This document shows, piece by piece, positions 33,354-40,917 of a stretch of DNA of 47,125 nucleotides. Numbering within the stretch: the stretch's first letter is position 1; every line of letters starts with the position of its first letter. Source of the DNA: an uncultured Pseudomonadales bacterium. Lineage in GTDB: Bacteria > Pseudomonadota > Gammaproteobacteria > Pseudomonadales > Azotimanducaceae. The translations under genes and the position numbers were made by a program. Where the stretch lies: NCBI GenBank assembly GCA_937921865.1, contig CAKZWF010000063.1:1-47125 (forward strand), written 5' to 3'. Under the pieces are notes generated by a model. The model had not been told where the DNA came from, did not search any database, and saw only the letters and a program-made list of their open reading frames with translations.

Positions 33354-35579
33354 TTATTTTTCGGCCAGCAACTCCGCCAGATCACGCAGGTAGTTCGTGA
33401 ACTCGGCGAGCGTTGCCGCGGTCTTCGCAATCTGAATATCGACGTCTTCATACAGCTGCGCCTCGATCGCTTCCCGAACTCTGGGCAGCGTCTTTACCCC
33501 GTAGCCGGTGTAGAAGCCCGGCGCGTAAATCTGGTGGGTATACCAGTCACGCCCGGGTAGACCGTCAACCGAGGTCAACTGCCGCTCACTGCGAAACAGC
33601 ATCCGGTTCACCGCCACCAGCTCAGTGGGGGTAAGGTTGCTGTCGAGCGATGCATCCAGCTGCGTTGCAACCGCGGTCAGGTCAGCAAGCGCGTTCTGCA
33701 GTGGCGCAAAATTGAAATGCGGCACTGGTGGTTGCGCCCTAGGTGGACCGAGGGTTTTCTGAGGATCCAGGGCCAGTTCGTATTTACCGGAGACCAGCAG
33801 AGTGTTCACTCGCTCTGCTGCCGCTCGCTCGGTCTCTGCCAGTTCAGTAATTTCTTCAAGGTAGGTCTGCAGATTGTCGACCAGTCCGGAAAAGCGGAAC
33901 GGCAGTACATCTGCATTGGCCATCCGCAGAGTGGCAATGCCGGCCAGTTCCGACAGAGTCACTCCATAAACAAAACCCGGATCGCGAAAACGCGTGTAGT
34001 GTTCGTAGGTGTCATACAGAGTGTGATAGCTGCCGCCGTTTCCTTCGCCACCAAAAGCCAGGTTCGCCGATGCGATACCCGCATGCTGCAGAAACGGCGT
34101 GTAATCCGACCCGGAACCCAGCGGGTTCAACCGAAGATCTTCACGGGATTCCAGATCAGCCCGCCGCTCGGCATCTTCACCGGTACTGATCACGGCGCGC
34201 AGCCGTTCAGCGACACTGACTCCCGTTTGCGGGTCTGTCACCGCGTTAGCTACTTCGTTGAAGAACGGCTCCAGGGTGTGACTGCCACCGAGGCTGGGAA
34301 AACCCCGGCTGTTGCCGTCGGTGTTGACATATACGACCGCTTTTTCATCAAGTGTCTTCAGGTGTTTCTCTACCCATTCTGTGGAGCCAATCAAACCCGG
34401 CTCCTCAGCATCCCACGCCGCATAGACAACCGTTCGCCGAGGCGGTTGCCCGGCTTTCGCCAGCCCCGCCAGGGCTTTGGCTTCCGACATCAGCGCCACC
34501 AGTCCAGAGATTGGGTCCGCGGCTCCATGATTCCAGCCATCATGATGATTACCACGCAGCACCCACTCGTCGGGAAACTCCGAACCCGGCCAGCGGGCTA
34601 CCACATTGCGGATTTCGATACGCTGCCAGTCAAATTCGAGCTTAAGCCGCACCCTCGCCGGACCCGGCCCGAGGTGATAGGTGATCGGCAGTCCACCGCG
34701 CCATTCCGGCGGCACCACTTCACCGCCGAGTGCTGCCAGCAGCGGCTGTGCATCCCGATACGAAATCGGCAGCACGGGAATTTTGGTAATGGTCGGCGCC
34801 TGGTCTTGCTTCAGCCGCCGGGTGCCTTTGATGGCCGGTTTACCCGGAGTCAGGACATCGCCGGGATACAGCGGCATATCCATCACCGAACCGCGTTGCA
34901 CGCCGCTGGCATTCTTCCAGGGGCCATCTGGATACACATCTCCGGCCGCGTAACCATCGTCGCCGGGATCGGAGTAGATGAGGGTGCCGATGGCACCTTT
35001 TTCCGCTGCCAGTTTAGGTTTGATGCCCCGCCAGGATCGGCCATACTTGGCGATCACAATCTTGCCGGTCACATCAATACCGTAACGTTCCAGCAGCTCG
35101 TAGTCTTCAGGAATGCCGTAATTGACGAACACCAGCTCAGCAGTCACCTCACCGTCAATCGAGAAGGCGTTATAAGGTGGGAGAACTTCATCGCGCTGAG
35201 CCGAACTTTCATCCCCTGTCACGATATCTTCGATCAGCGATGCGGTGAACGACGTGGGCGCGAGCAGTTCCAGCTCGCGCTCGAGCGGAAACGGTAACAA
35301 GATGTCGAACGTTTCCACATCAACCTCAAAACCCCAGCTTTCGAACGCTTGCGCAATAAAAGCAACGTTGGCTTGCCCTTGAGGAGAGCCGGCATGGTGC
35401 GGGCGGGCGGTCAGGCTCCGGGCCCAGTTCGCCTGATCTTCAGAGCGCAGCCGGGTTTTAAATGCCTGCTCCGTCGCCAACTGAGTGTCAGCATCGCGAA
35501 AACCCAGCATCGCAGCCGATGCTGACGCGGCCAGTCCGACCACCAACAAGCCAATGAGACAACTACCCAGAAAACGCAT
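33354..35579 (-). CDS. M28-family peptidase, glutamate carboxypeptidase II-like
   Basis: 741 residues, with a signal peptide (CLIGLLVVGLAASASA). A PA domain (VFVNYGIPEDYELLERYGI, VIAKYGRSWRGIK) is inserted as in human GCPII and transferrin receptor relatives. The M28 catalytic domain has GNHHDGWNHGAADPISG (zinc His and bridging Asp), WDAEEPGLIGSTEW (catalytic Glu and zinc Glu), VNTDG and YHTLYDTYEHY (zinc His). The C-terminal TfR-like dimerisation domain follows. It should be a secreted or periplasmic zinc carboxypeptidase/aminopeptidase. GNHHDGW differs from the common NHRD pattern by one residue. Substrate unknown. Confidence 0.9.
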   Translation of the reverse strand: MRFLGSCLIGLLVVGLAASASAAMLGFRDADTQLATEQAFKTRLRSEDQANWARSLTARPHHAGSPQGQANVAFIAQAFESWGFEVDVETFDILLPFPLERELELLAPTSFTASLIEDIVTGDESSAQRDEVLPPYNAFSIDGEVTAELVFVNYGIPEDYELLERYGIDVTGKIVIAKYGRSWRGIKPKLAAEKGAIGTLIYSDPGDDGYAAGDVYPDGPWKNASGVQRGSVMDMPLYPGDVLTPGKPAIKGTRRLKQDQAPTITKIPVLPISYRDAQPLLAALGGEVVPPEWRGGLPITYHLGPGPARVRLKLEFDWQRIEIRNVVARWPGSEFPDEWVLRGNHHDGWNHGAADPISGLVALMSEAKALAGLAKAGQPPRRTVVYAAWDAEEPGLIGSTEWVEKHLKTLDEKAVVYVNTDGNSRGFPSLGGSHTLEPFFNEVANAVTDPQTGVSVAERLRAVISTGEDAERRADLESREDLRLNPLGSGSDYTPFLQHAGIASANLAFGGEGNGGSYHTLYDTYEHYTRFRDPGFVYGVTLSELAGIATLRMANADVLPFRFSGLVDNLQTYLEEITELAETERAAAERVNTLLVSGKYELALDPQKTLGPPRAQPPVPHFNFAPLQNALADLTAVATQLDASLDSNLTPTELVAVNRMLFRSERQLTSVDGLPGRDWYTHQIYAPGFYTGYGVKTLPRVREAIEAQLYEDVDIQIAKTAATLAEFTNYLRDLAELLAEK

Positions 35580-35624
35580 GGTCTACTCCCCCCTGAAGTA
35601 TCAGATCTATTCGTCGCCGGCGGG

Positions 35625-36995
35625 TTACAAAGTTTCCAGAATATCCAACGCGCCAGCGAGATTTTTGACCCCATGCACCGTCATGCCTTCAAGCACCTTC
35701 TTAGGCCGGTTGGCAAACGGCACAATGGCCTGTGTGAAGCCATGTTTGCGGGCTTCTGAAATTCTCTCCTGACCGTTGGCGACAGGTCGAACCTCGCCGG
35801 TCAGTCCGAGCTCGCCAAACACGATCAGACTCTTCGGCAACACCCGGTTTTTGAATGAAGACAGCACCGCCAGCAGTACTGCCAGGTCAGCGCCAGTCTC
35901 AGTAATGCGCACACCACCCACCACGTTGGCAAACACATCCTGATCCCCGAGCATGATGCCGCAATGGCGATGCAGTACCGCCAGATGCATGGCCAGACGC
36001 TGCTGGTCGATACCTACCGCGAGACGTTTGCCATAGCTGCCGTGGACCTGGTCAACCAGCGCCTGCAGTTCCACCAGCAGCGGACGGGTACCCTCCCAGC
36101 TCACCGTGACCACGCTGCCAGGCGAACTCTGATCGCCGCGCTGCAGAAAGATCGCCGATGGATTCGCGACTTCGCGCATACCCTGATCGGTCATCGCAAA
36201 CACGCCGAGTTCGTTTACCGCACCAAAACGATTCTTCTGGCCCCGCAGGGTGCGGTAGCGACTGCCTGCGGCGCTGTCGAGCATCATGAAACAATCGATC
36301 ATGTGTTCGAGCACCTTCGGACCCGCCAGGCTGCCTTCTTTGGTGACATGACCCACCAGCACAATGACCGTGCCGGTCTGTTTCGCCAGTCGCGTGAAAA
36401 ACGCCGCGGTTTCCCTGACCTGAGTGACGCTGCCCGGGGTGGAATCAACGGATTCCAGCTCCAGCACCTGCACTGAATCAAGAATCACGACTTTCGGTTT
36501 ATGTTCGTTGATGATGCCGGCAATGGCGCCGGCACGGGTTTCTGACGCAACCCGAAGGCGCTCGGTCGGAAGGCCAAGTCGGTCGGCTCGCATCGCCAGC
36601 TGCTGTAGAGATTCTTCGCCGGTGACATAGAGAATTTCTTCCCGGCTCGCCAGGGCACAGCTGACCTGAAGCAGTAGAGTGCTTTTCCCCGCACCCGGGT
36701 CACCACCAATCAATACCACCGAACCCGGCACCAGCCCGCCACCAAGTACCCGGTCAAGTTCGGTAAAACCCGTTTCGATTCTCGGCGCTTCTTCGGTGGT
36801 GACTTCCGCTAAGCGTTTGACCTCTGACTGGGTGCCGCTGTATCCGACCCGGGCTTCCGGCACCGGACCCACGGTAATCTGCTTTAGAGTATTCCAGGTC
36901 TGACAGCTGGCACACTGCCCCTGCCACTGACGGTGTTCGGCACCACAATCGACACAGACAAAGGCAACCTTCGATTTCGCTTTGCTTCTCGCCAA
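35625..36995 (-). CDS. radA: DNA repair protein RadA
   Basis: 456 residues, normal length. The N-terminal C4 zinc finger (FVCVDCGAEHRQWQGQC-ASC) precedes the RecA-like core with Walker A GGDPGAGKSTLLLQ, Walker B VVILDSVQ and the RadA-specific GQKNRFG motif; the C-terminal Lon-protease-like domain ends the protein. RadA is a DnaB-type helicase that extends heteroduplex during recombination. It follows dnaB by three bases on the same strand and is probably cotranscribed. Confidence 0.95.
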   Translation of the reverse strand: MARSKAKSKVAFVCVDCGAEHRQWQGQCASCQTWNTLKQITVGPVPEARVGYSGTQSEVKRLAEVTTEEAPRIETGFTELDRVLGGGLVPGSVVLIGGDPGAGKSTLLLQVSCALASREEILYVTGEESLQQLAMRADRLGLPTERLRVASETRAGAIAGIINEHKPKVVILDSVQVLELESVDSTPGSVTQVRETAAFFTRLAKQTGTVIVLVGHVTKEGSLAGPKVLEHMIDCFMMLDSAAGSRYRTLRGQKNRFGAVNELGVFAMTDQGMREVANPSAIFLQRGDQSSPGSVVTVSWEGTRPLLVELQALVDQVHGSYGKRLAVGIDQQRLAMHLAVLHRHCGIMLGDQDVFANVVGGVRITETGADLAVLLAVLSSFKNRVLPKSLIVFGELGLTGEVRPVANGQERISEARKHGFTQAIVPFANRPKKVLEGMTVHGVKNLAGALDILETL

Positions 36996-36998
36996 GGT

Positions 36999-38669
36999 TT
37001 ATTCCATCGGACCGAAATCGGCATAACGCTCCGGCGCCAGATTCTCAAATTTGGTTAGGTTGCCGATGAAAGACAGCCGCACGGTGCCGATCGGGCCGTT
37101 ACGCTGTTTGCCGATGATGAGTTCTGCCGTGCCTTTGGCATCTGACTCCGGGTTGTAGACCTCATCGCGATAGATGAACAGAATCACGTCTGCGTCCTGC
37201 TCGATCGCTCCGGATTCACGCAGGTCAGCCATCACCGGCCGCCGGTCGGTGCGATTTTCCAACGCCCGGTTCAGCTGCGACAGCGCGACTACCGGACAGC
37301 GCATTTCCTTGGCGATGGCTTTCAGCGATCTAGATATCTCAGAGATTTCCGTGGTGCGGTTTTCAACCTTGCCATTGCCGCGCATCAGCTGCAGGTAGTC
37401 GACCATGATCATATCCAGCCCGCCAGCTTCCCGGGCAACCCGGCGCGCACGCGTGCGGATATCGTTTGGACTGAGCGCCGGGGTATCGTCGATATAGAGT
37501 TTTTTGTCTCGCAGCTGGCTGACCGCAGAGGTGAAGCGCGGCCAGTCGTCTTCATGCATCTCACCGGAGCGCAGACGGGTCTGATCAATTCGACCCAGTG
37601 ATGACAGCATCCTCAGGATCAGCTGCTCGCCGGGCATCTCCATGCTGAACACCAGCACGGAGGAGTCGCTGTGCATCAACGCGTGTTCGACAAGGTTCAT
37701 CGCGACCGACGTCTTACCCATAGAGGGTCGGCCGGCGACAATAATCAGATCCGACGGCTGCAGGCCTGCGGTCTTCTTATCCAGATCATCGAAACCGGTG
37801 GCGATACCGGTAATCGGCTCACGAGTAGCGTAGAGCTTCTCAACCCGATCGACTGTACGGGTCAGCAACGGCACCACGCGCTCAGGGCCACCATCTTTCA
37901 GCCGCCCTTCGGCAATCGCGAATATTGCCTGCTCCGCCTGATTGAGCAGATCATCGCTGGGCTGACCTTCCGGATTAAACGCCGACTCGGCAATCTGGTT
38001 GGCGGCACCAATCAGCTGCCTTAACGTTGAGTACTCGCGGACAATGCGTGCGTAAGCGACGACGTTGCTGGCGCCGGGCGTAGCATCGGCCAGCTCACCC
38101 AGATAAGCCAGTCCGCCGGCTTTATCGAGCAGTCCTTTAGACTGCAGGCGTTCGGCAATGGTCACCGCATCCAGCGGCTGGTCATCTGCTGCCAGATCTT
38201 CCATGGCCTCGAAGATGATCTCGTGGCTATGACGGTAGAAATCTTTCGGGCCAATGACTTCGGCAACATTGAACCAGGCATCGTCATCCAGCATCAGACC
38301 GCCGAGCACAGATTGCTCAGCATCCAATGAATGCGGCGGTACTTTTAGAGCACTTGTGCGTGAGCGCAAGCTGGCGACGGCAGCACCTACAGGTGCGCTG
38401 ACGGCTTCTGATCCGCTGACGGCTCCTGATCCGCTGAGGGCTCCTGATCCGCTGAGGGCTCCTGATCCGCTGAGGGCTCCTGCCGGTGCCTCAGCAGAGG
38501 TGCCTGAGGTCGGTTCGTAAGGCGGTTGGTAGTCGTCTGCGCCCTCAGGGATACCAGGGTCTTCGATCGGACCAAGGTCCATATAGGCCGCTTGAGCGTC
38601 ACTTGGCGCTTCGCGATCGGACTCACTGGAGGGGGATTTGTTATCGGACCCGGCCGACTCTTCAGCCAT
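36999..38669 (-). CDS. dnaB: Replicative DNA helicase with extended N-terminus
   Basis: 556 residues against about 470 in E. coli. The DnaB N-terminal domain starts near residue 108 (VPPHSLDAEQSVLGGLMLDD); the RecA-like helicase domain has Walker A AGRPSMGKTS, Walker B MIMVDYLQLM, and RDEVYNPES. The extra ~105 N-terminal residues are acidic and low in complexity, ending in six-residue ALSGSG repeats encoded by an 18-bp tandem array (38398-38487). DnaB is the hexameric fork helicase. It is downstream of rplI, in the rpsF-rpsR-rplI-dnaB-radA order. An internal start closer to residue 100 cannot be excluded. Confidence 0.94.
   Translation of the reverse strand: MAEESAGSDNKSPSSESDREAPSDAQAAYMDLGPIEDPGIPEGADDYQPPYEPTSGTSAEAPAGALSGSGALSGSGALSGSGAVSGSEAVSAPVGAAVASLRSRTSALKVPPHSLDAEQSVLGGLMLDDDAWFNVAEVIGPKDFYRHSHEIIFEAMEDLAADDQPLDAVTIAERLQSKGLLDKAGGLAYLGELADATPGASNVVAYARIVREYSTLRQLIGAANQIAESAFNPEGQPSDDLLNQAEQAIFAIAEGRLKDGGPERVVPLLTRTVDRVEKLYATREPITGIATGFDDLDKKTAGLQPSDLIIVAGRPSMGKTSVAMNLVEHALMHSDSSVLVFSMEMPGEQLILRMLSSLGRIDQTRLRSGEMHEDDWPRFTSAVSQLRDKKLYIDDTPALSPNDIRTRARRVAREAGGLDMIMVDYLQLMRGNGKVENRTTEISEISRSLKAIAKEMRCPVVALSQLNRALENRTDRRPVMADLRESGAIEQDADVILFIYRDEVYNPESDAKGTAELIIGKQRNGPIGTVRLSFIGNLTKFENLAPERYADFGPME
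38398..38487 (+). repeat. 18-bp tandem array in dnaB
   Basis: Five consecutive 18-base units: 38398-38415, 38416-38433, 38434-38451, 38452-38469 and a diverged 38470-38487. Units 3 and 4 are identical (CTGAGGGCTCCTGATCCG); units 1 and 2 differ by one or two bases. On the minus strand each encodes six residues of the ALSGSG type. The length is a multiple of three, so copy number can vary without breaking dnaB. Confidence 0.95.
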
Positions 38670-38752
38670 CTCAATCTATTACACTAAACGGGAAGACAGA
38701 CTGGGATTTTCCGCCTGCTATTGCAAGCGGAAAACGACCCGGCAACTGAGAG

Positions 38753-39199
38753 TTACTCAGCCACTACGTTGAGCTTGATGCTCACGGTGACGTCGGAGTG
38801 CAGCTGCACATCCACGTCGAACTCACCAGTCGTGCGGATCACACCTTCAGGCAGGCGGATTTCGCTCTTGGAGACTTCAATAGCTTCAGCGGTCACCAGA
38901 TCAGCGATGTCCTTGGTGCCGACTGAACCGTAGAGTTTGCCCTCTTCACCGGCTTTGGCCACATAGGTGATCACCAGTTCCTGCAGTTTTTCGGCACGGC
39001 CCTGGGCTTCACCCAACTGCTCATTGGCTGCGCGTTCGAGTTCAACCCGACGCTCTTCGAAGACTGCTCTGTTCGCCTTGGTGGAACGTACTGCTTTGCC
39101 CTGTGGAAACAGGAAATTACGGGCGAACCCGGCTTTGACGTTGACCTCATCACCCAGGTCACCGACGTTGGTAAGACGCTCAAGAAGAATAACGTTCAT
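38753..39199 (-). CDS. rplI: 50S ribosomal protein L9
   Basis: 148 residues, standard length. The N-terminal RNA-binding domain ([30 protein letters not shown] begins it; key motif [15 protein letters not shown]) is joined by a long helix to the C-terminal domain ([14 protein letters not shown]). L9 binds 23S rRNA near the L1 stalk and helps hold the frame. Part of rpsF-rpsR-rplI; 13 bases separate it from rpsR. Confidence 0.97.
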   Translation of the reverse strand: MNVILLERLTNVGDLGDEVNVKAGFARNFLFPQGKAVRSTKANRAVFEERRVELERAANEQLGEAQGRAEKLQELVITYVAKAGEEGKLYGSVGTKDIADLVTAEAIEVSKSEIRLPEGVIRTTGEFDVDVQLHSDVTVSIKLNVVAE

Positions 39200-39212
39200 A
39201 ACTTAACCCGCC

Positions 39213-39434
39213 TCAATTGTGCTGGTCGGTGTACGGTAACAACGCCAGATAGCGCGCCCGCTTCACTTCGGTGGCAAGCTGACGCTGCTGTTTTGCACTG
39301 GCACCGGTAATGCGGCTGGGCACAATCTTGCCGGTTTCGGTGACGTACTGGCGCAGCAGCTCCAGATCTTTGTAGTCGATATCCCGACCGTCCTGGCCAA
39401 GGTTGGCAAACTTGCGTGCAAATCCGCGTCTCAT
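39213..39434 (-). CDS. rpsR: 30S ribosomal protein S18
   Basis: 73 residues. Typical S18 sequence: [24 protein letters not shown] and [22 protein letters not shown]. It pairs with S6 on the small-subunit platform. Its ATG overlaps the rpsF TGA (TGATG at 39432-39436), giving equimolar S6 and S18. Confidence 0.97.
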   Translation of the reverse strand: MRRGFARKFANLGQDGRDIDYKDLELLRQYVTETGKIVPSRITGASAKQQRQLATEVKRARYLALLPYTDQHN

Positions 39435-39931
39435 CAGCTGGTCTCCTCAGAATTTTCTGCATCGGGGGTTTCAGCGGCTGTGGTGTCTGCAGCCGCCGTT
39501 TCTTCCGTGGTAGCTTCCGCGGTGTCTTCAGAAGCTTCTCTGGAAGCACGACGCTCAGCGTACTCCTGCTCACGACGCATCTCGCGCTCGCGATCCTTCT
39601 CCTGCTCACGAAGTTCTTCTTCGTAAATCTTGGAATTGCCGGTGACAGCCTCTTTACGACGAATGAACATATTGCGGATCACCGCGTCGTTGAAGCGGAA
39701 CGCGCTTTCGAGCTCTTTGAGCACGTCGCCGTTCACTTCGATGTTCATCATGATGTAGTGGGCTTTGTGGATCTTGGCGATCGGGAACGTCAGCTGGCGG
39801 CGTCCCCAGTCTTCCAGGCGATGAACAACGCCATTGCCGCGCTCAATCAGACCCTGATAGCGTTCGATCATTCCAGGTACCTGATCGCTCTGATCAGGAT
39901 GCACCAGGAATACGACTTCGTAGTGTCGCAT
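39434..39931 (-). CDS. rpsF: 30S ribosomal protein S6 with long acidic tail
   Basis: 165 residues against about 131-135 in E. coli. The S6 ferredoxin-like fold ([48 protein letters not shown]) covers residues 1-100. The rest is a charged helix ([20 protein letters not shown]) and then an Ala/Glu/Thr-rich acidic tail. E. coli S6 carries post-translational glutamates at its end, so a genetically encoded acidic tail is a plausible variation. AAGGAG lies seven bases before the ATG. First gene of the rpsF-rpsR-rplI-dnaB-radA run. Confidence 0.95.
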   Translation of the reverse strand: MRHYEVVFLVHPDQSDQVPGMIERYQGLIERGNGVVHRLEDWGRRQLTFPIAKIHKAHYIMMNIEVNGDVLKELESAFRFNDAVIRNMFIRRKEAVTGNSKIYEEELREQEKDREREMRREQEYAERRASREASEDTAEATTEETAAADTTAAETPDAENSEETS

Positions 39932-40176
39932 TGACTGTCTCCTTTCGGTGATAGCACTGCGCAGCCAGTCACTGGCAGGCTAGCGTCTCCGGGACTTCCG
40001 AGTCGGTAAAGACCTGTAGCCACGTGAGACAAGGGAATTGGATTTCTTGACCGTTTCTGGTCCCCGCCTGAAGCGGGACGCGAATTCTAGGGAGCTGGGC
40101 GAGTGCTTGCAAGCCCAGTGTTGGCTTCTTTTTCTGTCCAGCGGCTGGCGGCGCCCCCAGCCGCTGGCGGAAGCCT
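39932..40176 (-). promoter_or_regulatory. rpsF leader with strong inverted repeat
   Basis: A 245-base gene-free stretch between rlmB and rpsF. Ten bases past the rlmB stop is a perfect 11-base inverted repeat with an 8-base loop (40138-40148 and 40157-40167). It is GC-rich and has no U-tract on the minus strand, so it is not a standard intrinsic terminator. The promoter of the ribosomal operon, and possibly an S6:S18-binding leader of the kind known from other bacteria, should lie in the remaining 200 bases; I could not trace its consensus by eye. Confidence 0.45.
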
Positions 40177-40917
40177 CTAGCCGTGGGCGGACCCGCGCTG
40201 ACGGACGGCTTCGAACAGCAGCACCCCGGCGGCCACCGAAACATTCAGGCTTTCCACACCACCCGCCATCGGAATATGCACGACCTGATCACAGTGTTTG
40301 CGGGTGAGCGCCCGCATCCCGCGCTCTTCTCCGCCCACTATGATCGCCACATCGCCACTGAACTGGCCCTGCGACCAGGGCTGTTCCCCTTCACCGGCAG
40401 CGCCGACGATCCAGACCCCGGCATCCTGCAGCCACTTCAGCCGCCGCGCCAGGTTGGCCACCTCAACAATCAACAGGTTTTCAGCCGCACCCGCAGCGGT
40501 TTTCAACGCGGCGGCATTCAGTGGCGCACTGCGTCGCCGGGGCAGCAGCACTGCATCAACACCGGCAGCGCCGGCACTGCGCAGGCAGGCGCCGAGATTC
40601 CTGGGATCCAACACGCCATCGAGTATCAGCAGCAAACGGGATTCCGACATTTGCGACCAGCGCTGCTCAAGTTCGTGCTCATCGACAGGCTCCAGATCAT
40701 GACAGTCAGCCACCACACCCTGATGCGCCCCTGACGCCCGCCTATCGAGGCGCTGTCGATCAACAAACTCCACCCGCACGCCAGACGCCCGGGCCAGATC
40801 GATCAGCGGCTGAACGCGGGAATCCGACCGGGTTTTCTGCACCAGCAGGACTCTTACCCGGCCTGGAGCTGAATCCAGCACCGACTGCACGGCATGGATG
40901 CCGAAGACCTCACTCAC
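40177..40917 (-). CDS. rlmB: 23S rRNA (guanosine-2251-2'-O)-methyltransferase
   Basis: 246 residues, SPOUT class. An N-terminal L30e-like substrate domain (FGIHAVQSVLDSAPGRV) precedes the knotted catalytic domain: ILDGVLDPRNLGACLRSA (motif 1), IIVGGEERGM (motif 2) and HIPMAGGVESLNVSVAAGVL (motif 3). It methylates G2251 in the P-loop of 23S rRNA. It starts with a GTG that overlaps the rnr TGA (GTGA at 40917-40914), so it is coupled to rnr as in many gammaproteobacteria. Confidence 0.95.
   Translation of the reverse strand: MSEVFGIHAVQSVLDSAPGRVRVLLVQKTRSDSRVQPLIDLARASGVRVEFVDRQRLDRRASGAHQGVVADCHDLEPVDEHELEQRWSQMSESRLLLILDGVLDPRNLGACLRSAGAAGVDAVLLPRRRSAPLNAAALKTAAGAAENLLIVEVANLARRLKWLQDAGVWIVGAAGEGEQPWSQGQFSGDVAIIVGGEERGMRALTRKHCDQVVHIPMAGGVESLNVSVAAGVLLFEAVRQRGSAHG

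Noticed and set aside
33717..35297. Plus-strand frame of 526 codons
   Set aside because: It is antisense to the M28 peptidase, whose full set of zinc ligands and signal peptide is on the minus strand. The frame has no family motifs and reflects GC-rich codon structure.
38398..38487. Possible CRISPR array
   Set aside because: The units are directly adjacent, have no spacers and are in frame with dnaB.
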